Below are positions 42,886 to 52,101 of a stretch of DNA of 64,000 nt, piece by piece (positions within the stretch are counted from its first letter, which is position 1; the number at the start of each line of letters is the position of its first letter). Made by a program: the position numbers and the translations under genes. The stretch is from CAVVKW01 sp963761705. GTDB lineage: Bacteria; Verrucomicrobiota; Verrucomicrobiia; Chthoniobacterales; JAATET01. The stretch is taken from NCBI GenBank assembly GCA_963761705.1, contig CAVXHK010000001.1, positions 1,798,001 through 1,862,000 of the forward strand, read 5' to 3'. Under the pieces are notes generated by a model that worked only from the letters and a program-made list of their open reading frames with translations, had not been told where the DNA came from and searched no databases.

Positions 42886-44062
42886 CTGCGTCGGAAAGTA
42901 GCTTGGAGATGGTCCTCAGCCAGCGGGATTCGGAGAAGCGGGCGTCGAAGTTTTCGGTGCCGGTCCTGGCGAGAAGCTGCCTTGGTTCCGGGTTCAGTAG
43001 GAGATCGTCGATCACCGATGCGAGTTCGCGCGGATCGTCCGGCGGAACATGCCGCCCGTCGATGCTGTCGGTGACGATCTCTTGCAGCCCGCCGATCCGG
43101 GAGACGATGGGGGCGACACCGCGACTCCATGCTTCGAAAACGACCATGCCAAATGGCTCCTGCCAGATGGAGGGAACGACGCTCACGCAGGCGGATCGCC
43201 AGACCGAGTCCTGCTGGTCGGGCGGGAGAAATCCCGTGAATTTGACGTTTCGCAGGTTGAGTTCGGCCGCCAGGGTTTCGAGGTTGGCCCGCTCGGGGCC
43301 GTCGCCGACGACTAGCAGGTTGGCCTGGGGTGTCTTGACGTTCGCCCAGGCTTCGAGCAAGACGTGAACCCCCTTCTCGCGCGACAAGCGCCCGATGAAG
43401 AGAACGGTCCGGCCGTCGGCGGGAGCTGGTGCCCAAGGCGACCTGGTATCAGCCACGAAATGTGGAACGACGGAAATTCGTTCAGCCGGGATCCCCATCC
43501 GAACGTGGAGGTCCTTCTGGGCTTCGCTGATGGCAATCCAGCTTCGAACGCGATGGAAGACGCCGAGTCGGCGGATGCGACGGAGAACGAGCCCCATCCA
43601 ACCACTCTGGAAATGGCTGTCGTGCCAGCACGCCGTTCGGAAGGCGGTCGTGAAGTTGCCGTTGATACAAGCGGTGCACGGCTTCCCGTCATTGAGAAAG
43701 AACGCGTTGGCGCAGGAGAGGCGGTAATTGTGGAGGTACTGAACGACGGGGACGTCCAGTGCGAAAGCCAGGCTGTAGACGTCCGGCGACATCGTTGGGA
43801 AAACGTTGTGGATGATCCAAACGTCGAAGCGGTGCTCGTTGTGAAAGCGCTTCAATCGGCTCGTGACGAAGGGATTTTTCAGCGCCAGGGCCGGGGCGAT
43901 TAATTTTTTGAGCGGGGAGCTTGTGAATGTGCGACTGGACGTGACGAAGGTCTCGACGTCGTGTTCGGCGCGAAGGGCTTCCGTGGTGCGGTGGAAAACG
44001 GCCTCTTCCCCTCCGTAGTCGACGTAGGTGTTGAAGATCTGCAGGACTTTCAAACGGCGCAT
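42872..44062 (-). CDS. Glycosyltransferase family 4
   Basis: 396 residues, GT-B fold. The N-terminal Rossmann domain starts LKVLQIFNTYVDYGGEEAVF. The donor-binding half has TVLFIGRLSREKGVHVLLEA and LLVVGDGPERANLETLAAEL, with the E-x7-E region EPFGMVVFEAWSRGVAPIVS. It probably adds one sugar of the repeat unit on the cytoplasmic side. The ATG at 44062 is chosen; a longer frame upstream is an Arg/Pro shadow of the GT2 gene. It overlaps that gene by 13 bases and is the last gene of the operon. Confidence 0.9.
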   Translation of the reverse strand: MRRLKVLQIFNTYVDYGGEEAVFHRTTEALRAEHDVETFVTSSRTFTSSPLKKLIAPALALKNPFVTSRLKRFHNEHRFDVWIIHNVFPTMSPDVYSLAFALDVPVVQYLHNYRLSCANAFFLNDGKPCTACINGNFTTAFRTACWHDSHFQSGWMGLVLRRIRRLGVFHRVRSWIAISEAQKDLHVRMGIPAERISVVPHFVADTRSPWAPAPADGRTVLFIGRLSREKGVHVLLEAWANVKTPQANLLVVGDGPERANLETLAAELNLRNVKFTGFLPPDQQDSVWRSACVSVVPSIWQEPFGMVVFEAWSRGVAPIVSRIGGLQEIVTDSIDGRHVPPDDPRELASVIDDLLLNPEPRQLLARTGTENFDARFSESRWLRTISKLLSDAVTDS

Positions 44063-45288
44063 GGGTCGCTCTCCGAAGCAGAAATCTTGCGGCCAAGGAG
44101 CCGGGCGAGGGTGATCGCGAAATGGACGCGAAGTCGGGTCATCGGCGGGAGATCGGGAGCGACGGCGATGTGGTGATATCGTCGTGCGGAGAGGATCTCG
44201 GCGAGCGTGCCGGAACCAAGCGAGGAGCGGATGAAAACGTCGGTGTATCCCTCTGCGCCCACCGATGGAACGGGTGCTTCGATGGTGAGGAGATCCCGCA
44301 AAGAGCCAGGTGGTTCGGGGTCCGAGCGGTTCGTCCGGGGTGTCCCGATCACGAGCGAGCGTTCGCGGTTGGGTCCGGACCCCAGCGACCGGTGGATGCG
44401 CGCGAGATCGTCGTGGCGGATTTGGAGCGTCTGCGGAAGGTGGGTGACGTTCCACCAGACGGCTCGCAGCAGACGGGCGAGTCGAGCAGGCAAGCCGCCG
44501 GGTCCTCGCGCGCGACGGTGGTTGGGAAAGCGCTGGCTGAACGATTGCGGCAGCAGGACGATCTTTGCGAGCTTGGCGAAGCGGATGAGGACGCCGAGGG
44601 GATTGCGCCATTTGATCGCGAAGCGGAGGGAATTTCTGAGTTCGAGGAAGGCGGCGAACTCCGAAACCCGCGAGCTCGTGCGTTCGCCAAAGTGGACGAT
44701 CTGGCGGTTGATCTGGAGCATGACGTAGCCCGCCCGGGCGATCCGGGATTCCAAGTCGTCCTCTTCGGCGTAGGCAAAGTAGGCATCGTCGAACGGGCCG
44801 ATGGATTCCAGCACGGTGCTTCGCAGCGCGAGAGCGCAGCCGGAAACAAGCAGGGTCGGGGAGCCGATCCGCGGGAGGTCGCGCGGGGTGGATTCGCTCG
44901 GCGAGGCGAGCAGCTCGTAGCCGATGGCCGCGACGTCCGGCCGTTCGGAAAAGAGCGACAACGTATCGTCGAGCCAGCGATCGTCGACGATCTTGGTGTC
45001 GTCGTTGAGGAGGATCACGTATTCGCAGCCTTCGGAGAGGGCGCGCGCGATGGCGGGATTATTGCCGCCGGTGAAGCCAAGATTCGCTTCGTTTCGAAGG
45101 ATGACAACGTCGGGGTGGAGGGCGCGGGCGACGTCGGCGGAGCCGTCGGTGGAGGCGTTATCGACGAGATAGAGCCGGACGTTGGCGGGGATGGTCGGAG
45201 TGAGCGAGGGGAGGAGAATCTCGAGGTTGGAAGCGCCGTTCCAAGCGACGACGACGATGCCAGCGAGCGGAGAGCCTCCGGAGTTCAC
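44050..45288 (-). CDS. Glycosyltransferase family 2 (rhamnosyltransferase-like)
   Basis: 412 residues. The GT-A core has GIVVVAWNGASNLEILLPSL, RLYLVDNASTDGS, LRNEANLGFTGGNNPAIARA and ILLNDDTKIVDDRW with the metal-binding DxD-like residues, then GPFDDAYFAYAEEDDLESRI. This layout matches WsaF/RfbF-like transferases that add deoxyhexoses. The last 130 residues are Arg-rich with a membrane-associating segment. It overlaps the methyltransferase start by four bases. Its sugar could be one made by the Gmd branch, but that is only a guess. Confidence 0.9.
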   Translation of the reverse strand: MNSGGSPLAGIVVVAWNGASNLEILLPSLTPTIPANVRLYLVDNASTDGSADVARALHPDVVILRNEANLGFTGGNNPAIARALSEGCEYVILLNDDTKIVDDRWLDDTLSLFSERPDVAAIGYELLASPSESTPRDLPRIGSPTLLVSGCALALRSTVLESIGPFDDAYFAYAEEDDLESRIARAGYVMLQINRQIVHFGERTSSRVSEFAAFLELRNSLRFAIKWRNPLGVLIRFAKLAKIVLLPQSFSQRFPNHRRARGPGGLPARLARLLRAVWWNVTHLPQTLQIRHDDLARIHRSLGSGPNRERSLVIGTPRTNRSDPEPPGSLRDLLTIEAPVPSVGAEGYTDVFIRSSLGSGTLAEILSARRYHHIAVAPDLPPMTRLRVHFAITLARLLGRKISASESDPCAV

Positions 45289-46007
45289 AGCCGAGCGGTG
45301 GCGATGAGATTCGATGTCGCGATGCGCGGTCGCCGCCCGCCTTCGGAAGCCATGAGAACCCGGTGGAGGAGCTTGCCGTAGATTTCACGGACTCGGCCGA
45401 GCGGGGTCACGGCGGTCAGGCACGGGAGAACGGCGACATTCGAAGCCTCGAACCCGGCGGCGAGGAGGAGCTCGCGCAGAGTTTTTTCCGTGAGGCCGAA
45501 GTGGTGGGTGAGGTCGTAGTAGCGGTTAAATGCGGCGGACATCGATCCCATGTTTGGCGTCTGAAAGACGACCAACCCGCCGGGTGCAAGCAGACTCTTG
45601 ATCTTCAAACAAACCGGGAGGGCGGTCGATGGCTGCATGTGCTCGATGACGTCGATGCAAAAGATGAGGGAAAATGTGCCGAGGTCGGCGAGATCGTCCT
45701 TCGCGACGTCTTTGAGCTGCACCGATGGGATGCCGGCGCGGTGGCAGAGCTCGACGTTCTCGGGAGAGATGTCGACGCCGGAGAACGACGTGTAGCCGCG
45801 TTTCTGAATAAACTGGTAGATCAGCCCTTCCCCACACCCGATGTCGAGGATCCTAGCGGATCGGTCCGCGGGCAGATACCGGGCAAACCGACGCTCGAGG
45901 GAAGCGATGGCGGCGTCGTGCGATTCACCCGACAGCAGGGACTCGCGACCGTTCGACGTGTGGTAGGTCTGGAGAAAATGTTCCTCGGTGCTCGTTTCGT
46001 CGCTCAT
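45285..46007 (-). CDS. Class I SAM-dependent methyltransferase
   Basis: 240 residues. Motif I is ARILDIGCGEGLIYQFIQKR; motif II has FSGVDISPENVELC; IFCIDVIEHMQPS is typical of Methyltransf_11/UbiG-like enzymes, and FQTPNMGSMSAAFNRYYDLT with HHFGLTEKTLRELLLAAGF matches methyltransferases of O-antigen and capsule loci. It is coupled by four-base overlaps to the genes on both sides, so it belongs to the polysaccharide operon and likely methylates a sugar of the repeat unit. Confidence 0.9.
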   Translation of the reverse strand: MSDETSTEEHFLQTYHTSNGRESLLSGESHDAAIASLERRFARYLPADRSARILDIGCGEGLIYQFIQKRGYTSFSGVDISPENVELCHRAGIPSVQLKDVAKDDLADLGTFSLIFCIDVIEHMQPSTALPVCLKIKSLLAPGGLVVFQTPNMGSMSAAFNRYYDLTHHFGLTEKTLRELLLAAGFEASNVAVLPCLTAVTPLGRVREIYGKLLHRVLMASEGGRRPRIATSNLIATARL

Positions 46008-47188
46008 TTCGTCTCGGTCGATGGGTGAAGGTGATCCTGATAGATCTCGGACAGTCGATCCGCATATTCATTCGGCTTCAAGGCTGCTCCAACGCTAACC
46101 TTCCACTCGGTCGCTGGAATCGCGGTGAAGCGTGTGATCTGCGCTGCGGCCTCTTCCGGATCGAACGAAATGAGCAGGCCGTTGCTCCCGTCGGCGAGGA
46201 TCATCTCAGTCCCCGGATGCGGCGTCAGCAGCAACGGCAGGCCGAGGGCCGCGGCTTCGATTTCCACCAACGAAAATCCTTCGTAGTGAGATGGAAAAAT
46301 AAGCGCGTCGGCCGCGCAAAGAACCGCAGAGGGATCGGGCACGCTTCCCGTGAAAACGATGACTCTCTTCCATTCCGGGAAGGTAGCGTCGAGTCGCGAC
46401 TTGATGCGGTCAAGCGTCCGTGGACGCCCGCCGATCACGAGCAGGCGGACGGAATGCTTTCCGGCGGCAGCCAGAACGGCGCCGACGGCGATCCAAAAAC
46501 CCTTGCGCTCGTAGTGACCCTGGGAGGAGAAGGCAAAAACGTGTTCGCGCGGCGTGAAGCCAAGTTCTGAGCGTTGACCGTCTCGGAGCGTGAGCCGTTT
46601 TTCCGGAGAGTATCTCGTCGGGTCGTAGCAGTTTGGGAGAACCGTGATTGATCGAGTTGGAGCGACGGCCAACATCTCGTCGCGCAGGCTAATCGAGACG
46701 GCCAAAAATCGACCGATGCGCGAAAATCGCAGAGCCAGGTAATCCAGAGCGGCGTAAGAATAGTTGAGCGTGGCGGCCAGCAAGCTCCGAGGCTCCGGAG
46801 GTTTTATTTCGAAAAGTCGCCGAAGCCACGCTTGGTTGAGGAAGTGGAAGGTGCTGATGTCGGCCAGCAAGCACATTCCGTTGTTAGTGTGCCAGACTTC
46901 GCGCGCACCGGCTCGCGAGCGCCGGAAAAGTCGGGTGGCCGCGTAGAGGTTGCTCACGATGCAGAACCAGAACGGGGCAACGGTCGCCGGCAAGGGCAGC
47001 GTCGGGAACGAAACTACCCGTGAGAAGGGCAGCTCCGGATCGTGGGAATTGCACCAGCACTCGACTTCCCAGCCGAGCGTTCGGAGCCGCGGGAGGGCGA
47101 GGCACCACGCCTTTGCCGCGGGGGATCCGGCGGAGATCGTCATGTCGATCCAGACGATCCGCCCCGGCGTTGTTCCGTCCGCGTTCAC
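46004..47188 (-). CDS. Glycosyltransferase family 4
   Basis: 394 residues from a GTG at 47188, chosen because the first strand (GRIVWIDMTISAG) follows it at once; an ATG at 47143 lies inside that strand. The donor half has HVFAFSSQGHYERKGFWIAV, LLVIGGRPRTLDRIKSRLD, VIVFTGSVPDPSAVLCAADA and FPSHYEGFSLVEIEAAALGL, the GT4 E-x7-E region. It sits between the polymerase-like gene (56-base gap) and the methyltransferase. The added sugar is unknown. Confidence 0.85.
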   Translation of the reverse strand: MNADGTTPGRIVWIDMTISAGSPAAKAWCLALPRLRTLGWEVECWCNSHDPELPFSRVVSFPTLPLPATVAPFWFCIVSNLYAATRLFRRSRAGAREVWHTNNGMCLLADISTFHFLNQAWLRRLFEIKPPEPRSLLAATLNYSYAALDYLALRFSRIGRFLAVSISLRDEMLAVAPTRSITVLPNCYDPTRYSPEKRLTLRDGQRSELGFTPREHVFAFSSQGHYERKGFWIAVGAVLAAAGKHSVRLLVIGGRPRTLDRIKSRLDATFPEWKRVIVFTGSVPDPSAVLCAADALIFPSHYEGFSLVEIEAAALGLPLLLTPHPGTEMILADGSNGLLISFDPEEAAAQITRFTAIPATEWKVSVGAALKPNEYADRLSEIYQDHLHPSTETK

Positions 47189-47243
47189 TGAGTCATCAGG
47201 GTTCGTCCAGATGGTCCGCGGAAAATTGCTGCCGGTCGCGAGT

Positions 47244-48812
47244 TCACGTGAAACTTGTGATCGGTCGCTTGCCGGACGGGTGGAGGTCTGAGTCGGGGAT
47301 TTCCGGGGTGTAAAGTGAGCCTTCCAGATCGAAGTTGTCCAGATTTTCGGTGCCTGGGAGCAGGGTGCGATCGTAGCGGACGAGGCAAAAAATTGCGCCG
47401 ATGTGCATCCAGAGAATGAAGTTGAACGGATTGGTGTGGAAATTTGCACCGGCGAGCATCCCGCTCACGAAAATCGGCACGATGGCCGCCATCAAGATCC
47501 GGGCAAAGGATTGGCGGACAGGGTCCTGGATGCTGAAGATCACTTTGTAGACTCGGTAGGCAAAGTAGGCGGATATCCCCAGTGCGATCACCAGACCCAC
47601 CACGCCGAAGGTGTCCAAGATGACGTTCACGACGTCGTGGTAGCCTTCCTTGCCGCCGCCCTGGTACGTCCCGAGTTGGCCTTCCCCAAATTTACCCAGC
47701 AGCGAATACGTGGAAGCCTCCTTCAAGCGTTCCCACCCCATGAGGCGCTCGGAGAAGGTCGCGACCCGGAGGACTGACCCGGCCCATTTGCCGTCGGACG
47801 CGATGAACGAGTTGATGTCGGTGATCCGATCCAGGATGAAGTCTGAGTAAGCGATCGCGACGAAGAGGACTGAGAAGGTGAGAAAATACGCGGAGGCCAG
47901 GCGCTGCCAAGTCTTCGTGAAAAGAAAGAACGCGATCCCAATGAACGGGAGTAGCATGGAGGAACGCTGGAGGGAAAACACGATTCCGACCGTTAAACAG
48001 ATCGTGCAAAAAGCCCACAGCTTGCGTTGAGATCGATCGTTGACGCAGAGCCACAGGCTCACGGGAATGAGGAGACCGATGGCTCCGTAGTTGACACTGC
48101 CCGAGCCGAAGCCAATCGTCCTCGGGAATCCATAGATCGCGATGTCGGCGAAGAACTGCCAAGAAGCCGTTTGCGAGAGAAAAGTCTCGGCGTAGAACCA
48201 CTCCATCTGGCTGAAGCCGAAAAAATATTGCTTGAGCCCCATGAAGGCCCATGGAATCAGGCAGAGAATGAAGAAACGGAAAAAGCGGATGAGGTCGGCT
48301 TCACCTTCCAACAAGCGGGGCATCGCCACGAGGAGACCGGCGTAGATCGAGATGTTAACCGCGACTTGCCCAGCCGCGGCAACGGACCGCATCTCGGCGA
48401 AGGTCACCACAAAGGCGATGAGCGCGAAGACGGCAATCCCGGTGAAAAGGAGGTAGTCGTTTCTCCCCAGGTGAGTTTTTCCAACGGCAGCCCGGACGAT
48501 GAGGCCGAGGTAAACGCAGATCATCGTGCAAAGCGTGACGACCAGGACTTGAATAATGGTGAGCTGAGAGACCTCACCGTAGTAAACGGCGAGCTTCTTG
48601 AAGTAATCGAGGTAGATCACTTGGAACGCGGCGAGATAGAGGCCGACCTTGGGATTGAGCAACGCCGTAATCGCCGACGCGGCACCCAACAGGAGAATGA
48701 GCGGGCCCACGGCTCCGGTGGAACTCTGCAGCATCCACGGCACCGCGATCAGCGGAGCGATGACACCGAGGACGGTGACGGCGATCCGGATAAAGACCGA
48801 GATGTTATTCAT
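47244..48812 (-). CDS. Wzy-like polysaccharide polymerase / O-antigen ligase family membrane protein
   Basis: 522 residues with about 12 membrane helices. A large periplasmic loop lies between VFSLQRSSMLLPFIGIAFFL and HDVVNVILDTFGVVGLVIAL and holds GWERLKEASTYSLLGKFGEG, which fits the Wzy_C layout (a conserved Arg, then a glycine-rich loop and a final His near a membrane edge). QRSSMLLPFIG resembles the RSG core of the family. It is likely the repeat-unit polymerase for the Wzx product. It is one of two O-antigen-ligase-like proteins in this locus. Confidence 0.78.
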   Translation of the reverse strand: MNNISVFIRIAVTVLGVIAPLIAVPWMLQSSTGAVGPLILLLGAASAITALLNPKVGLYLAAFQVIYLDYFKKLAVYYGEVSQLTIIQVLVVTLCTMICVYLGLIVRAAVGKTHLGRNDYLLFTGIAVFALIAFVVTFAEMRSVAAAGQVAVNISIYAGLLVAMPRLLEGEADLIRFFRFFILCLIPWAFMGLKQYFFGFSQMEWFYAETFLSQTASWQFFADIAIYGFPRTIGFGSGSVNYGAIGLLIPVSLWLCVNDRSQRKLWAFCTICLTVGIVFSLQRSSMLLPFIGIAFFLFTKTWQRLASAYFLTFSVLFVAIAYSDFILDRITDINSFIASDGKWAGSVLRVATFSERLMGWERLKEASTYSLLGKFGEGQLGTYQGGGKEGYHDVVNVILDTFGVVGLVIALGISAYFAYRVYKVIFSIQDPVRQSFARILMAAIVPIFVSGMLAGANFHTNPFNFILWMHIGAIFCLVRYDRTLLPGTENLDNFDLEGSLYTPEIPDSDLHPSGKRPITSFT

Positions 48813-48879
48813 GCGACGGTGGCCAGGGTCGGTGACGGTTCATCAAAGGTGAGGGCGGAGCGAGTTTATCATCCAAGAG

Positions 48880-49614
48880 TTACTTGGTCGCGAGGAGCGC
48901 GACGTGCGAGCAGTCACGGTAGGGGCGGCCGCCCTTGTCTCGGGTGTTCATCAAGTAGACGTTGGTACTTTTGGCTCTGATTAGTGGGAGATCGTTGTAG
49001 AGCGAGTAGGAGTAGGCCAACCCGTCGCCTTCGGACATTTTATACATCTTGCCGCCGGTCGAGATAAATTGAGCTGCTTGCCAGAGGCCGATGGCGTTGA
49101 GGGCTTGAGAGATGACCCGCTGGGGGAACCCGCCGCAGCCGAAGTTGTTCAGGTCAGACAGGAAGATCGCGCGCCGGCTTACGCGAAACAGTTCTTCGAT
49201 GCACGCGGTCGGGTCTTTGACGTGGTGCAGGACGCCGAACATGGTCGCGACGTCGAACGAACCGTCCGGGAACGGCAACGCCGCCGCGTCTCCGTCGGTC
49301 AAGGTTGCCGAATCGACGCCTTTTCGAACGGCGACCGATCGCAGTGCCGCCACCGGCTCGATGCCCGCGACGGTGGCGTCTGGGAAGGCGGAGCGAAGCG
49401 CGAGCATGGCGCGACCGGTGCCAGCCCCGACGTCAAGAAACGAGGTGAAGTCGTGGTAGTTGGCCATTCCGCAGAGGAAGGACAGCGCGATGTCGTGCTC
49501 GGGCTCGTTGGTCGAGTCGACGTGGACGGCGTCGTATTCTTCGGCGGTAGTCGCGTAATATTGCCTTTGGATTTCGGTCTCGGAGAGAGGCGGGTTCGAG
49601 GGGTGTGAGAACAT
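48880..49614 (-). CDS. Class I SAM-dependent methyltransferase
   Basis: 244 residues. SAM-site motifs are FTSFLDVGAGTGRAMLALRS, ATVAGIEPVAALRSVA, DGDAAALPFPDGSFDVATMF and GVLHHVKDPTACIEELFRV. The C-terminal part (YKMSEGDGLAYSYSLYNDLP) is common in methyltransferases of polysaccharide clusters. It lies 67 bases upstream of the polymerase gene and 43 bases downstream of a glycosyltransferase in the same operon. Presumed to methylate a sugar or glycolipid. Confidence 0.87.
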   Translation of the reverse strand: MFSHPSNPPLSETEIQRQYYATTAEEYDAVHVDSTNEPEHDIALSFLCGMANYHDFTSFLDVGAGTGRAMLALRSAFPDATVAGIEPVAALRSVAVRKGVDSATLTDGDAAALPFPDGSFDVATMFGVLHHVKDPTACIEELFRVSRRAIFLSDLNNFGCGGFPQRVISQALNAIGLWQAAQFISTGGKMYKMSEGDGLAYSYSLYNDLPLIRAKSTNVYLMNTRDKGGRPYRDCSHVALLATK

Positions 49615-49657
49615 CGGGCGGATTCGCGGTGGCTGGCGGTCGTTTGATCGAGAGACC

Positions 49658-50764
49658 TTAGCCGGTCGGTGCGTGAGGGTCGGCGGTCGGGGAGGCGTGG
49701 CCGCCGGGAGATCGGCGAGGGGCTACTATTTTTTGCAGCTCATCGGTGTAGAACGTCTTGGAGGGAAGGTAGTCTGCCAGGGAAGTGAGGGCCTCTTCTG
49801 CTCGTTTCCGATACTCGGAGGCGGGGAGCTGGGCGGCCTGTTCGAGGGACTCGCGGAGGGAATCGCCGCTGTGCGGTCGACACAGAAGCGCGCTTGGGCC
49901 ACCCGCTTCCGGCAGTCCGCCGATGGACGTGACGATGGAAGGGACGCCGCAAGCGCGAGCCTCGATGGGCGTGAGGCCCAAGTCCTCTTCGAATTGAGCT
50001 GGCGCCACGTTCCATTTGGCCGATGCGAGCAGCGACTCCTTTTCTTCCGCCGGGACAAACCCCTTTTTCGTGATCGCGTCGGCCGCAGGGGACTCCGCAA
50101 TCATCCGTGAGATCGTCTCGTCGAGCGGTCCGGTGCCGACGATTGTCAGCGGGTGAGCCGAGTGGTCGATCCGGGCTGTGCCGTAGGCCGAGATGAGTTC
50201 CTCCGCGCCCTTCTTCGGAACCAATCTTGCGATGAAGACGAAGCCGCGGCGCTCATCCGGAGCGACGTGTGTCGTCGGTAATTCGGAGACCGCGGGGACG
50301 ACCGCACTGTCAGGACCAAGGTCCGGTCCTTCCCACGTCGCGTGGACGAACCGGGAGATATACCACCGCCGATGCGCGCACCGGAGTCCGAGCCGGTGGA
50401 TCAAACCGTGGTCGGGAAGGCGGCGATTTTCCATCGACAGGCAAAGTTTTTTTCCGAGGACTCGGCTCGGCAGGGCGACGTCGATGAGGGGAAAATGACA
50501 ATTGACCACTTCGGACCAAGCGAGATGTCGGAGCATTTCGAACGAGGGCTTGGTCAAAACTGTGCTGGGAAAGGAGCATTGGGCGTCGAGCCAGTCGAGG
50601 AACCCAGGCTTGAGGTCCCATCCCCGACGGAGGCGAAAGACGAGCCGGACTTCGAATTGATTGCTGGCGGCAAGCTCTCGGGCGATCGCGATGGAGAAAA
50701 CTTCGATGCCTCCGACCGCTCCTCCCGTGGGAGCGACGACGAGAGCGCGGGTGCGGCGATTCAT
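49658..50764 (-). CDS. Glycosyltransferase family 4
   Basis: 368 residues. It starts TRALVVAPTGGAVGGIEVFS with the glycine-rich acceptor loop; the donor half contains RRGFVFIARLVPKKGAEELI, LTIVGTGPLDETISRMIAES and EEDLGLTPIEARACGVPSIV with the GT4 Glu pair. The ATG at 50764 is preferred because the frame upstream lacks protein-like composition. It adds a sugar to the lipid-linked unit before flipping. The flippase gene stops 65 bases upstream of it. Confidence 0.89.
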   Translation of the reverse strand: MNRRTRALVVAPTGGAVGGIEVFSIAIARELAASNQFEVRLVFRLRRGWDLKPGFLDWLDAQCSFPSTVLTKPSFEMLRHLAWSEVVNCHFPLIDVALPSRVLGKKLCLSMENRRLPDHGLIHRLGLRCAHRRWYISRFVHATWEGPDLGPDSAVVPAVSELPTTHVAPDERRGFVFIARLVPKKGAEELISAYGTARIDHSAHPLTIVGTGPLDETISRMIAESPAADAITKKGFVPAEEKESLLASAKWNVAPAQFEEDLGLTPIEARACGVPSIVTSIGGLPEAGGPSALLCRPHSGDSLRESLEQAAQLPASEYRKRAEEALTSLADYLPSKTFYTDELQKIVAPRRSPGGHASPTADPHAPTG

Positions 50765-50829
50765 TGGCTGATCAGTGGTGGGAAGAAAGTTAATTGCAAT
50801 TGTCCGTTGGTCAAGAGGTCCCAGAACCA

Positions 50830-52101
50830 TCACGCTTCCGTGCTGAATCTCGTATGGCGAAACACCCCGCACCAAGCCTCGAAAATAAGAAAACCCAGCG
50901 CGGGAAGGGGCATCACGAGTGCCAGAATAATCGCTCCTTCCGTGGTACGTGGTGCGATCACGTAGGCGGCAACTGATTGAGTGGCCAGACAGACCGGGAC
51001 GAAGACGATCGGCTTCGGGAGCCAGCCGCGGGCGGAGTTCAATCCGTAAACGAGCGCGTAGACGACCGAGATGCCTCCGGCGACGCAGTAGAGGGTCAGC
51101 TCGGCCTTCAGCCCGCTGAACTCAGGTCCGAGGGCGGACAGCACGGGGTCGGCGGCGAGCGTCACGGCGCCGACGAAAGCCGAGGTGCCCGCCAGAGCGA
51201 GGCCGATGGAGCCTAGGAAGAATCGTCCGAGACGGTCCGGGCGATCCGGGAGCCCGGCGAATCGGGGGACGAGCACCATCGAAAAAATGGCGACGAAGAG
51301 TGTCTGGAGCGAAACGATCCTCGTGAGTCCACCGAACTCCGCCACGGACGTAGTCGATCCGAGGAATGACAAAATCCACATCGGGAGTCCAGCCGTGAGA
51401 CTGTAGAAAATGGCCGTCGGAACGGAGCGCCACAGACTCTGGATCAAATCCGATTCGACCCTCGGATCGAAGGGAGTTTTGGGGGCGGCAAAGGTCGTTG
51501 CCATTCGTTCGGTGACGAAACTGATCGCCCACTGGGTTGCGAATCCGATGGCGAGGGCCATTCCGACCAGGGGAAAAAAATACAGACACGCGACGTAGAG
51601 AAAAAGCCTCGCCGCCTGGGCAACGACGGCGAGGATCTGGAGCGGGGCGAGTCGTTGATAAATCTGGACCGGGACCTGGTGGAGATTGGTGTTCAACGTC
51701 GTGATGGATGTCAGGACGGTGAGGACCGTACAGACGGCCACAATCGGCAGGGATGCTCCGTGGGAGTGGAGTAGGTAGGCGAGTACCACGGAAACGGGGA
51801 TCGCGGTGATGAGGAGAAACGTGCGGCGAATCCGAAATCCGGAAGCGAGGATTCGTCCCAGCTCGGTGCGATCGCCGAGGTGCTGGCCGGATCGTTTAGT
51901 GACGGCGAGTACGAGTCCCGAATCGCAGAGGGCGTTGAGCGTGACGAGAGCCGTGGTGCAGATCGCGAGCAGCGCGTAGTCGTCGGTCGGGAGTAGCCGG
52001 ACGAGTGCGATGCCACAGAGTGCGATGAGGAGGGTCGACCCCGCCTGGCCGATGGACGCCACGCCGAGAGACCCGACCAGATTCCGCCAAGGGAAGGTCA
52101 A
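50830..52101 (-). CDS. Wzx-like polysaccharide flippase (MOP superfamily)
   Basis: 423 residues with about 12 helices. The N-terminal pattern VGSLGVASIGQAGSTLLIAL with IALVRLLPTDDYALLAICTT is typical of Wzx/RfbX proteins, and FSMVLVPRFAGLPDRPDRLG falls in the conserved mid-segment. It would flip the lipid-linked repeat unit to the periplasmic face. Its start overlaps the gmd stop by four bases, which is unusual and suggests joint control. Confidence 0.85.
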   Translation of the reverse strand: MTFPWRNLVGSLGVASIGQAGSTLLIALCGIALVRLLPTDDYALLAICTTALVTLNALCDSGLVLAVTKRSGQHLGDRTELGRILASGFRIRRTFLLITAIPVSVVLAYLLHSHGASLPIVAVCTVLTVLTSITTLNTNLHQVPVQIYQRLAPLQILAVVAQAARLFLYVACLYFFPLVGMALAIGFATQWAISFVTERMATTFAAPKTPFDPRVESDLIQSLWRSVPTAIFYSLTAGLPMWILSFLGSTTSVAEFGGLTRIVSLQTLFVAIFSMVLVPRFAGLPDRPDRLGRFFLGSIGLALAGTSAFVGAVTLAADPVLSALGPEFSGLKAELTLYCVAGGISVVYALVYGLNSARGWLPKPIVFVPVCLATQSVAAYVIAPRTTEGAIILALVMPLPALGFLIFEAWCGVFRHTRFSTEA